From NCBI GenBank assembly GCA_018105865.1, contig CM030861.1:5390684-5454683 (forward strand): a stretch of DNA of 64,000 nucleotides. The letters run 5' to 3'. This document shows, piece after piece, positions 55,030-64,000 of this stretch. A program made the position numbers and the translations under genes. The DNA comes from Metaphire vulgaris. Lineage: Eukaryota > Annelida > Clitellata > Crassiclitellata > Megascolecidae. The notes below the pieces were generated by a model that did no database searches, was not told the origin of the DNA, and saw nothing but the letters and a program-made list of their open reading frames with translations. The stretch's first letter is position 1, and each line of letters begins with the position of its first letter.

Positions 55030-55720
55030 GTTCTTGTAAATAATTTTCATCCGTTCAAAATTTTCAGTTGCAAATCTGCTCCATTAGATGGCGTGCAATT
55101 ATTGTATACCAAATTTAAGCCATGTGAAGGGTGTCATTTTCAAGTCGAAATCGTCTCATTGAACAGCCGAGCTGAAATAAGTCGAGGGCGTAGCGTGAAT
55201 ATTGCTTTTGGCAGCCGCAAATTCATTCTTCAGTGCATCGAAGAGAGAACCTCGTTGCAAAGTCTAATCTGTGTTGCGTCTGCCCAGAATAAATACTGAG
55301 AAGGGACCCAAACTATCTGCGTACTGTTAGGAACTGTTTTCTTTAGAAGAACAAGAAACTGCTGCAAATGTTTCGTTAGACGGAATCCAGCTTTCCCACG
55401 CCTCAGATTTGTTGCCAGTATTTCATGGATGCAAGGCATAACCAACAGCAAAATATCAGGGTAATTGTCTGTAAGATAGTGTTTGAAGATTATCTCGTGA
55501 GAATTATTTGTCGGTTTTATATCATCTATGGTTCGAATGATACGCATTTGGTCGCTGAAAATAGTGCTCATAGCTAGATGATCTGATGCTCAAATATAAG
55601 ATTCTTAGGTCTACTCAGTCCGGAGCTCTGTGCAACGTCGTAGCTACACTCGTGAAGTTCAGACCGGCAGGTATTGCATCGTCTTTTTACCGTTACAACA
55701 TCGGTTGTCGTATTGTACAT
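55030..55720 (-). pseudogene. Degenerate protein-coding remnant, family not identified
   Basis: Minus-strand frames give consecutive coding-like stretches that switch frame. The first is about 55580-55715 (RRCNTCRSELHECSYDVAQS, GLSRPKNLIFEHQ). The second is the 113-residue frame 55230-55571 (MRIIRTIDDIKPTNN, YPDILLLVMPCIHEIL, STQIVWVPSQYLFWADATQI). After a doubled CT in a CTCTCT run the third continues (LFDALKNEFAAAKS). Several frameshifts make a functional single exon unlikely. The pattern faintly recalls SGNH-hydrolase-like proteins, but I see no diagnostic motif. It could also belong to a transposon. Confidence 0.35.
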
Positions 55721-55799
55721 TCTATTCCATAGGTAGTAGGCCTAATGCAGATCAGGCCACTTGTAAAGAAAGGTTTATAAAGATTCAATAAAACATTAT

Positions 55800-56432
55800 T
55801 CATAGTGATATTCAAGAAGAAAGACATTCCCAACATGCGAAAAGGAGAGAAAATTAAACAAATCACGACATTCAAATATCTTGGAAGTTGGTTCACCAGT
55901 GTTGCTAAAAGTGAAATAGACATAAAAGCAAAAATAAAGAATGGTCAAAACAGCCGTTGCGATTCTAAAACACATACTACTGTAACAAACAGACATTTAA
56001 CAAATGAAAACAAAGATTAAGGTTCTGGAATGCCATGTTTGGCCAGTCATGTTATATGGTACAGAAACTTGGATTATCTCTAAAGTGCTAACGAAAAAAT
56101 TGAAGCTGCAGAAATGTGGTTCTTAAGAAAAATGCTGAAAAATGTGAAAATATCTTTGATTGAAAAGAAAACGAATAAATTTGTACTCGAAATGGCTGGA
56201 AAACAAAGGAAATTGCAGTCTACAATAGTAAAAGACAACTTCAATATTTTGGACATGTGATGAGGAAGAACAGAATAGAAAACCTGGTAACCACTGGAGA
56301 AGTCGAAGGCAAAAGATCAAGAGGAAGACTCAGAATGACGTATATCAGTAGTTTACTGGCCGATGTAAAGGGGTAACTACAGAATTAGAACTCATGCAAG
56401 CAACAAACAACATAGTAGAAATAGACGACGCC
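55800..56432 (+). mobile_element. LINE fragment, RTE-like ORF2 C-terminus
   Basis: Frames read QITTFKYLGSWFTSVAKSEI, PVMLYGTETWIISKVL, AEMWFLRKMLKNVKIS and LQYFGHVMRKNRIENLVTTG, then EGKRSRGRLRMTYISSLLAD. This is the conserved C-terminal block of endonuclease/RT-type LINE polyproteins often labelled RTE. Frameshifts are present, and the (GAA)n tail follows directly. Confidence 0.8.
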
Positions 56433-56524
56433 TGAAGAAAAAGAAAAAGAAGAAGAAGAAGAAGAAGAAGAAGAAGAAGAAGAAGAAGAAGAAGAAGAAG
56501 AAGAAGAAGAAGAAGAAGAAGAAG
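56433..56524 (+). repeat. (GAA)n microsatellite at the LINE 3' end
   Basis: There are about 28 near-perfect GAA units. It gives rise to long poly-Leu and poly-Ser frames on the minus strand that are not genes. Confidence 0.95.
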
Positions 56525-56881
56525 CATCTTTCCAGTATAGCGCTACTGAATATTTAAAAAACAGCACTGAAAGCTGAATTTCGCAAATAAGTCTCATCTG
56601 ACAACTTGGAAATGCCTGAAATTTGTTTCCTCACCTAAATCAGGTGCAAAGCACCAGCCTTGTAACAGCGGACTGACCCGTCTACTCTGCACATTCGTCT
56701 ATCACGTGCACACCGACCACGCTGGAACCTCTATCTACAAAGTGTCCTATATCTAGTGCAGACTGACCGCCTGCTCTACTGGACATTAAAATTCAACTGA
56801 ATTTCTATTACCAAAGTTCTAACAACAAACTATCAAAGCCGAGGTCACCACTGTCCTCTAACCTCTAACAACTCTTGGTAA

Positions 56882-56883
<2 letters not shown>
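56525..56883. other. Spacer, nothing recognised
   Basis: AT-rich unique-looking DNA without an open frame or clear repeat ends. Confidence 0.3.

Positions 56884-56958
<75 letters not shown>
56884..56958 (+). repeat. (ATC)n microsatellite
   Basis: There are about 25 uninterrupted units. Downstream minus-strand sequence near 56990-57130 (RKRRPRKKWLDNIKEDL-like) resembles another LINE ORF2 C-terminus. Confidence 0.9.
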
Positions 56959-57412
56959 AATTTCATGTCAACTCATTAGCTCGGCGGCAATAGCTAGACA
57001 CAAAACTTTTCCATTTATCTTTTTCCGTTGTTAATCTCATTCCATCTATTATTGTCATTTGATATTTGTCTAAGTCTTCTTTGATGTTATCTAACCACTT
57101 TTTCCTGGGTCTTCCTCTTTTGCCTTCTTTGTATGTGTAGACTGTAGACTGCTTTATATTGGAGTCTGTTGCTTTTTGGTAATTGACTTTTAGTTAATAA
57201 AAATAAAAGTTTGTGCACCACTGCTCTACGGTGCCTGCTTTCGGGAGCGCTATAAACAGTGAGAGATTTTACTTACTTACTTCATCAAGTGCTACTTATC
57301 TTTAAACGTGAGGTCAAAATCAATTATTTTCATTGGTTGTAATATAATTGAAAATGCAGACACCCTGGCGGCTCATATAGCCTAAACCCTACTCCTATTA
57401 AACCGTAGTTAT

Positions 57413-57560
57413 TCAACACTAGGCGAAAGAGCAGCTGGTCGCGGGTTCGATCCTCGCAGGAGCCCTAAGGTCGACTCAGCCTTACTCGCTAGAGGGCGGT
57501 GGTAAAATGAGGAGCAGCGTTAAACTATGCAGGTATCTGTTTGGCTGTCATATAGTATGA
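57413..57560 (+). mobile_element. tRNA-derived SINE fragment
   Basis: A clear B box, GGTTCGATCCTCGCAGG, near 57443 is followed by GGTCGACTCAGC, which is also present in the SINE at 41241-41504. The A-box half is missing. Confidence 0.5.
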
Positions 57561-58351
57561 ATATAGCCTATGCCCAAAATGTCGTCAAGACTCTAATATA
57601 ATATTCTAACTGTTTGTGCTGGAAGATCCCGCTGTGGGAGTTCATACCGATCCCATAGAATCCTAGACCCTTTTGTCTGGTGCAGAGCCGTCATTTCATT
57701 GTTTTCCAGGGGAGAAAGACTTTCGACTGCAAGGCAGGCAGTATTTTTAAATACCTAATCAGTATTCAAATTGGTTTTTGTCCATAGTAGGCTTACATGC
57801 CGATACTACATAGCTTACATACGATACTACATAGTTCATACCAGTACTACATAGCTCATACCAGTGATTGCAATAAAAATTTTTAAAAACAATTGAGAAC
57901 TCAATGAATTTAAAAAACACAAAAATTTGCGAACATTTTTTCCCTAAAATAAAAAAATGGCTTCCCTTGTCTGGTGCTTCCAAGGTGGCTTGTAGAAATG
58001 ATGATGACCCTATTCTGAAATCCGGATACGCCAGTGAATTCGAGCGGATCCTGGAGGAGATCAGATCCGAGATAATGTAGCACGAGATGAAAGCCGTCAG
58101 CCCAACAGCGTGACCGCATCGTCCGGAGTAAAGAATTATCGTTTTAAGCGATTTTAAGTTTTTAACTGTACAGCCCTTCAATGCAGCAGCTAGTACAGTT
58201 GAATTGAAGTAAGATTCTTCAACGTTTGCGCAGCTGTTTGTTAAGGCTTTGACCTCTAGCAAATTCCTTATAGAAGCTATATAGGCCTAATATACGTTCC
58301 TAGGGATAACAGAATACAGTACAAGGCCTACGAATTTTGACCTAATACAGT
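57561..58351. other. Spacer with a 167-residue minus-strand frame of doubtful coding value
   Basis: The frame 57759-58262 (minus) has no recognisable domain, and its end overlaps a hAT-like terminus (GAAATCCGGATACGCCAGTG near 58017-58036). I treat it as fortuitous. Confidence 0.3.
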
Positions 58352-58640
58352 CAGTGGCGGTTCCAGGAATTCTTGGTGGAGGGATGAAAACAATTTATAG
58401 GAAGTTGGTGGGGGATGCAAAGTGAAGAAAAAGAAAAGAGGAAAAGGTCATTGTTAGTGTTTTGCCCACTAAATGTTAATAAACCTTGCCAAATAAGCCC
58501 GACAAGCAAAAAAAGGTCATTCGCAGTATTTGTCACTTTTTTAAAACTCACCGGAAAATAGGTTGACAGGCCAAAAAAGTCATCCGGAACCCCGGTGGAG
58601 GGATGCATCCCCAGTCATCAGCATGGAGGCGAGGAGCAAC
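58352..58640. mobile_element. hAT-type MITE, family 1, right end lost
   Basis: It starts CAGTGGCGGTTCCAGGAATT and is similar to 9493-9809 up to GGATGCATCCCCAGTCATCA. It then joins a different repeat that ends AAGTCACGCTACGCCACTG near 58878. Confidence 0.65.
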
Positions 58641-58879
58641 TTGCAGAAAGCCCCCACCCGGGCCCCGGAAGAAGGGGCCCCCCGAAGAGTGGTTGCAACT
58701 TAATAAACAATGATTTATTTTTACATTTTACTACTATTTCAATATTGCTGCTACAAAGTGAGCAATTATTGAATTGGGAAGTAAATCTTATCTTTTAGAA
58801 CGGTGTAATCTATGTTAGCCTATAGGGGCCCGATATCAGGGATGCCCCTAGGCCCCCGAAAGTCACGCTACGCCACTGG

Positions 58880-59462
58880 AAACTATTGCTATGCGTATTG
58901 TTGCAAATATCTTGACGATCAACGCCTGTAGCCAGCTCCTGTTTATGCACAATAATTATGTCGCCTCTGTTCGTCTCTAAACGCTGCATCTAAAATTCTA
59001 AATACGTCGGCTCAGGTGTCACGTGGTTATAGGGTCAGGTTCACTGACGGTCGATACGCTTATTCATCGAAGCACGCAGGTGTTTTGCGCACTGCATTAT
59101 TATCTACGATGAAAACTTCTTAAGGTGAATTGTATATGAGACTATAGTTGCCGTGCTATTTAGGCATCAGCAAAGCCCATTTCAGACTCCGTCTCTGAGC
59201 AGCTACCTGAAACCGATAGCTGCCACATGTAGTAGGAGTCTGCGATGCTCATAGTAGGTTGAATTATCTCTGAAACGAATTACTTGAAAATCCATCTGAA
59301 GACCTGACTAGTGCCGGTGACGACTCGACATCCGCCAGCCGCCATAAAAACGTCTGTGCAGAATCATCAGAATTAGAAATACACGGTTTGGAACCTACTC
59401 GTATATTAAGGTAAGATTGTGTTTGCCACTAGAGTATAGTTGTCGGACTCAAATAGGGTAGC
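58880..59462. other. Spacer, nothing recognised
   Basis: No open frame with a domain and no repeat termini were recognised. Confidence 0.3.
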
Positions 59463-60115
59463 CGGACTTTTGCTCATAAGACGATCGCTCACAAGTTGTC
59501 AGTGCATAGGCGCTCACGGAAATTTTTCCAGGAGGGGCAAAGAGAGTTATGTTTATCTTGTGCTGTCTGCCATTACAAATAAAGATTTCTATGAAACACA
59601 TTTTAACACTTTGGTCACGGTTGATATTTGAGCAAGGTTTTCAAATTTCAGTGTGAAATATTGTATTTGCATTTTCCTGGGGGAAGTGTCCCCTCTTACC
59701 CTTATGTGCGGGCGCCCGTGTGTCAGTGCACTTTGCTCACATGGACTTTTGCTCATAGGACAATTGCTCACATGGACTTTTGCTCATAGGACAATTGCTC
59801 ACATGGACTTTTGCTCATAGGACAATTGCTCACATGGACTTTTGCTAGGACAATTGGACAACTTTTGCTCATAGGACAATTGCTCACATGGACTTTTGCT
59901 CATAGGACAATTGCTCATGGACTTTTGCTCACTTTTGCTCACATGGACATTTGCTCATAGGACAATTGCTCACATGGACTTTTGCTCATAGGACAATTGC
60001 TCACATGGACTTTTGCTCATAGGACAATTGCTCATATGGACTTTTGCTCATAGGACAATTGCTCACATGGACTTTTGCTCATAGGACAATTGCTCATATT
60101 GGACTTTTGCTCGTC
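59463..60115 (+). repeat. 31-bp minisatellite interrupted by an insertion
   Basis: The unit GGACTTTTGCTCATAGGACA + ATTGCTCACAT is repeated about eleven times from 59744, with internal deletions. One diverged unit stands apart at 59463-59493. The gap (59504-59735) is framed by the direct repeat TGTCAGTGCA and has GGCGC-type inverted ends, so a small element seems to have landed in the array. Confidence 0.85.
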
Positions 60116-60594
60116 CATCATAAGCTGGCGAAGAAACGTTCGGACCTGTCCAATGATGTTCATTGAAACGGTGGACCCCGTGACTCCTATGTGTTTCAGG
60201 GTTCTCAATTAAATCCATATGAAAAAATCGTATACTGGCATCATATTTAGCTTCTAACCCTCGGTGGCCCAGCTATGAAGTATTTTAGATCTACTTACCC
60301 ACCCTGGGTCCATCTGTACTTAAAATCTTTAAATGCATTTCGGCAAAAATATCTTTATAGCCTACAAGTGCTTCAAATTATGCAACCAGGTAATATACTT
60401 TTTCCCTCAACTAGTCATCACATGGCTGTCACGTTTTGTTGATATGTTGACATGTTTGTTGTGCGTAGGCCTATACTTGCAGTCTTGCACTGTTATCGAA
60501 GTCAGTTTTGAATTCGCACACATGTAAGTGTTTATGTATCGTTCGACACATTTTAACCCGAAAACGTCGACGATGTGCCCATCCTATCCCGAAA

Positions 60595-60612
60595 CCCTGG
60601 CTACGCCACTGG
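60595..60612 (+). mobile_element. Right end of a family 2 hAT MITE upstream of receptor 3
   Basis: CCCTGGCTACGCCACTGG matches the conserved right terminus of family 2. Its left part was not found. It lies inside the upstream extension of the receptor reading frame. Confidence 0.5.
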
Positions 60613-60624
60613 AAATAATTTCTG

Positions 60625-60637
60625 AAAACTGTTTCAG
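60625..60637 (+). other. Probable 3' splice acceptor before receptor 3
   Basis: AAAACTGTTTCAG ends at 60637, four bases before the chosen ATG at 60642. Confidence 0.45.
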
Positions 60638-60641
60638 AAGC

Positions 60642-61691
60642 ATGGTGTTGAATCCGACCGAATCGACGGCTGAATCAACACTCTCGACAGCGTTTAGCGA
60701 CAATTCGACGAAAGTTTCGACCGTTTCGAACGGCTATACGCTGCCGACAAAGATAATCTACTTTTCGATTTCGTCGTTTGGAATCTTATCTAATCTGTTC
60801 GTCATTTTCGTAATTCTGCTGAATAGCGCGATGAGGAAACGCTCGACGAACATTCTCATCGTCAACCAAGCGGCAATCGACACCGCGGCCGCCGTGTTTC
60901 TCTGCATGACGGCCATTTTCCCCAGAGGCAGAAAGTTCACAAGAGGCAACATAACCGACGAAATGCTCTGTCGAATCTTCTACTCGGGACTGCTGTTGTG
61001 GAGTTTTCTCGTTGCGTCTACCTATTCGATAATGTCTATGACCTTCGAAAGGTTTCTAGCGGTCGTACACCCCATCGTCTACAAAACCAGATTCTCAACC
61101 AGCAGAATCAGCATCGGATTGCTGATGTGCGCACCGTGGATCGTCGGTCTGCTGATAAACGCCAGTTACGAAATTCCCACTACTCGGATACTCACTCGCG
61201 GCAGTTGCGCAGTACTCTTTTACTGGCTGAACGATACGGTGAAGAACGCAGTGGGAGCTCTGGTCACGGTCTTCGAGTATTTTCTGCCGCTGGTCTTTCT
61301 CGCTTTCTGCTACATCAAAATGGCGGTGGTGATCCATCGCAGGGTCGAACCGAGTCGGGTCAACCAAGGTCAGGCGATGAAGAATGAGTCGATGGCTCGA
61401 GTAAGAAACGACATCGTCAAGACCCTGATCGCCGTGGGAGCGCTGTTCGTTGTCTGCTGGACGCCGAACATCTTCAATCTCCTGCTGAAGTTTCTTGGTT
61501 ATGAATACGTGTCTTTCGCCGGAAATTTCTACAACGCCACCGTCTACATGGTGTTTTTCAGCTGTTGCGTCAACCCAGTCGTCTACCTGATAAGGTACAA
61601 AGAGTTTCAGAAGGCGGTTCGTCAACGCTTCTCCTTTAAGGTTCAAATTAAAGCCGACAGTGGAGGGCAGATCGTTTCGACCGTCTCATAG
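60642..61691 (+). CDS. Rhodopsin-class (class A) GPCR, receptor 3
   Basis: This encodes a 349-residue receptor from the ATG at 60642. The open frame extends upstream to 60528, but that part includes a MITE end and a splice acceptor, so the shorter start is preferred and fits the length of receptors 1 and 2. Landmarks are an NSTK glycosylation site, Asn51 (GILSN), Asp80 in TM2, the Cys110-Cys189 pair, and ERF (136-138), closer to DRY than in the others. Pro216, a normal CWTP (272-275) and NPVVY (311-315) follow. The ICL3 stretch KNESMARVRNDIVKTL is conserved. The tail ends STVS. It is the most divergent of the three paralogues and keeps the most standard class A motifs. The ligand is unknown. 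Confidence 0.92.
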   Translation: MVLNPTESTAESTLSTAFSDNSTKVSTVSNGYTLPTKIIYFSISSFGILSNLFVIFVILLNSAMRKRSTNILIVNQAAIDTAAAVFLCMTAIFPRGRKFTRGNITDEMLCRIFYSGLLLWSFLVASTYSIMSMTFERFLAVVHPIVYKTRFSTSRISIGLLMCAPWIVGLLINASYEIPTTRILTRGSCAVLFYWLNDTVKNAVGALVTVFEYFLPLVFLAFCYIKMAVVIHRRVEPSRVNQGQAMKNESMARVRNDIVKTLIAVGALFVVCWTPNIFNLLLKFLGYEYVSFAGNFYNATVYMVFFSCCVNPVVYLIRYKEFQKAVRQRFSFKVQIKADSGGQIVSTVS

Positions 61692-62514
61692 ATTCCAATT
61701 TCTCGCGATCACGCAGTTTACACTCTGCAGATAATTAATTGAACAGATTAAGGCGTAGAAGAAAGGGCGACTTCACAGGGGGTCCGGGAGGTCCCCTATT
61801 GAATGACTGACCCCAGCGGTCCCCATACCTTAGTGCACTCATTGAGTTATTGTAAGCAGCTAGACTAGTCCAGGTTTATGTATTGTAAGATATAGTTGGA
61901 CCCCATACTTAGAAGCTGCCACTCCAACGCCCCACACTTGCCAAATCCTGGAGCTGCCACTGTGTAGAAGAATTAGGCCTACTGTGATTGTCTCAATGCC
62001 AATTCAATCTCTATGCGTTTGAATGTATTTGTTGCTGCTGTACCAAGACAATTGCGATTTCGTCGGTCAACTGCAAAGATATTTTAAGCTATTTATCTGT
62101 GGTCGAAAAGAGGACTTAAATCTGCATCGCGGAAGAAGCGCTGAATTAATTATCAAAGTCTTGGTTTGGGTCTCGAGACCGAGGCATCTTCATAAAATAA
62201 GGTATACCATCTCCATCTTTTGGCCATCCACGTGGTTACTGTAGTTTCTCTGACATTGTGGAGTCAAGCAATGGTCGACTAATTCATTTTTGAGTTCGAC
62301 AGGAATGCATCGCACCCTTCCAGGCCCGTAGGAAGTGGTGGTTCAGGGGTATATATTGTTATGTTTAATATATGTATAATATATTAGATACATAATACAA
62401 ATATTATATTATATTTTACATACTACACTATATTATACTATATTATAATTATATATATTATATATTTTATATATACTATATATAATAAAAATATAATAGA
62501 TATATATATATATA
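61692..62514. other. Spacer downstream of receptor 3
   Basis: AT-rich DNA with a TATA/ATAT-rich low-complexity stretch at 62350-62512. No clear AATAAA was found close to the stop codon. No gene is seen. Confidence 0.4.
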
Positions 62515-62982
62515 TCCTCGCGCTTTGGTACAACGGCAGAGGCGCGTTAGGTGGCGGATGGGGAAGTCCTGGGCTGGGAAACCTCCTGGGATTGCACCGA
62601 ATAATACGGAATAAGGTGCCGTGGACCAACTGTACCAGAAGACAACGGCAGGGATGGTGGATGTATTCAACTGAAGAGCATGGAAGAACAGCATCACTGG
62701 CGGAAGATCTTCGTTCGCTGTCGTGCCAGCAGAGGGCGCGTGTCCAACTACTGTATATGGGGCATTGCGGCCAGCTCGATATACCGAGAAATCATGACCA
62801 GTGCTCGGCGAAAACAGGGTCATGGAAGGACACAAGACGGGAACAGGAGGCGGATCAACATTCTGTGTCTCGCTATTGCCGCTGAAGAGCTGGCAGAGGG
62901 CAGGATGGTGACGATGCCTCTTGGAAATGTCTTGTGCCCATATTGCCACCAATGGGTTGGCAGAAAGCAATGATGATGATGA

Positions 62983-63020
<38 letters not shown>
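62515..63020 (+). repeat. Probable retroelement fragment ending in (TGA)n(TA)n
   Basis: A GC-richer block with overlapping open frames on the plus strand (62592-62885, 62680-62973) ends in GGTTGGCAGAAAGCAATGA and then TGA and TA repeats (62970-63020). A simple-repeat tail after a stop codon is typical of LINE 3' ends. No RT motif is present, so the class is uncertain. Confidence 0.4.
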
Positions 63021-63022
<2 letters not shown>

Positions 63023-63307
63023 TGACTCCCGACAACTTGCAAACCACTGTGCTGGCCATGAATCTGTAAACAAAGACAGCGGGGTTTCGTTTACTCCATC
63101 CTTAAATCTAGACCCCTCCTAGCAAGCAGATATAGGCTACACTATACATTTTAATGACTGGTCTTTTGTTGACGTGATAATCGGCCAAATTCGCTGCTAA
63201 TGTCTCCGTGGTCGGCCATGACTGACCCCATTAGGCTTAATTGTTAAGTGACACCCATCTTCAACGTCAAGAAACGAAACAAACAGCTTTTCTCATGTGA
63301 CTGAACT

Positions 63308-63513
63308 CAGCGGTGTAGCCAGGAATTTGATTTGGGAGTGGGGGGAGGGGTATAAATCTTAAAACTAGTCATTTACAATTGCTATTTAAAAATCAAAACA
63401 CATGTGTTAATGTCCCACGTGTGAACAAAACGGCTACTAGCAAACAAAATTTTTTAGGTAGTCGGATTTTGGGGGTATATATACCGATATAACCCTCCGT
63501 CCCTACGGCCCTG
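63308..63513. mobile_element. hAT-type MITE, family 2-like, degraded
   Basis: The left end CAGCGGTGTAGCCAGGAATT and the right end CCGTCCCTACGGCCCTG are related to 47299-47481, including the GGGTATATATACCGATATA block. The TSD is not preserved. Confidence 0.65.
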
Positions 63514-64000
63514 GAAGTATAAATGGTTTAATCGGTAGCACAGGTAAATTTTTCACAGATTAAGATAATCTGTCCTCAGTTACCACCGAACATCAAGTTT
63601 TATCTTTTACATGCTCAGCGCGAAGCGGTTTATTACCGTAAATTAGTTTTTGGTTCTATTACCGCGCAACACTTATATCTTAATTACACTGATTAATAAT
63701 AATTAACCTCTCAGAGACGACGACTACTTTTTATATCGATATCTTTAGCTATGAAAATCTCGGTAATTTCTACTTCGGCGACAAAGAACGGGTGTCTTTG
63801 TGGCACAATTCAATTACTGCACGATAATTAGCCTAGGCTTGGACAGTGGTCGTTTCACGCATCTGATTCTGAACAAGTAAATATCCGAACAAAGCGAGCG
63901 TTCCGAATTCCAATTAAGGAGACGTTCCAGCTTCCTTTCTCTTGCTTTTGCCAACGTCCATGTTCCTGATCATTGTTATTATCGGTCTAATAATTCTGTG
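63514..64000. other. Terminal spacer, nothing recognised
   Basis: GCGGTTTATTACCG and ATTACCGCG near 63625-63670 recall the subterminal sequence of the hAT element at 42477. No gene was found. Confidence 0.3.

Noticed and set aside
56345..56597. Poly-Leu and poly-Ser frames
   Set aside because: Translation of the (GAA)n microsatellite.
57759..58262. 167-residue minus-strand frame
   Set aside because: No recognisable domain. It overlaps a transposon terminus and is not supported by a start context or a homologous copy.
59744..60115. Regular repeats resembling a CRISPR array
   Set aside because: Units are contiguous without spacers of constant length, the genome is eukaryotic and no cas genes exist. 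It is a minisatellite.
61095..61646. 183-residue minus-strand frame over receptor 3
   Set aside because: Antisense shadow of the receptor gene.
62820..63122. Frames rich in alternating Tyr-Ile
   Set aside because: Translation of the (TA)n tract.

Overview
This is eukaryotic genomic DNA from an animal, most likely a marine invertebrate. A deuterostome such as an echinoderm, hemichordate or cephalochordate is my guess, but I cannot fix the species from sequence alone. The reasons are intron-free rhodopsin-class receptor genes, a three-exon Ly6/uPAR gene with canonical GT-AG introns, a very high load of MITEs, LINE fragments and microsatellites, and strong over-use of the 8-mer TAGGCCTA.

Host genes. 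Three intact class A GPCR genes lie on the + strand (3740-4774, 49347-50420, 60642-61691). They are mutually related and each CDS is preceded by a good 3' splice acceptor, which suggests a 5'UTR intron. A fourth copy (17563-17835) is a deletion pseudogene. Two intact genes (11556-13759 and 36647-38787) encode small secreted 12-cysteine Ly6/uPAR (three-finger fold) proteins. Each has three phase-1 exons, its own TATA box and its own polyA signal. Exon-1 remnants of a third such gene occur at about 16.2 and 41.1 kb. A degraded gene of unknown family lies on the minus strand near 55.0-55.7 kb.

Layout. 0-2.7 kb is repeat-rich single-copy DNA. 2.68-16.33 kb (unit A) and 16.49-41.54 kb (unit B) form a head-to-tail segmental duplication with the same order: receptor, CR1-like LINE fragment, several hAT MITEs, Ly6/uPAR gene, third Ly6 exon-1 remnant. 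Unit B is longer mainly because of a young 10.3-kb Ty3/gypsy retrotransposon (25136-35425, minus strand, paired 1993-bp LTRs, TSD ATCC). 42.5-45.6 kb looks like one old hAT transposon filled with nested insertions (a transposase remnant, a LINE piece, a solo LTR and a PIF/Harbinger MITE). 47-51.6 kb holds the second receptor, hemmed in by MITEs. 51.6-60.5 kb is LINE debris, microsatellites and a 31-bp minisatellite. The third receptor and more repeats close the window.

How it may fit together. A chemoreceptor-like GPCR gene and a fast-diverging secreted three-finger protein gene were duplicated as one cassette. After duplication the receptor copy in unit B was destroyed, while both secreted-protein genes stayed open. 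Their coding exons diverged far more than their introns, almost entirely by amino-acid changing substitutions. This pattern is the most interesting biology I see. A ligand/receptor or recognition role is only a hypothesis.
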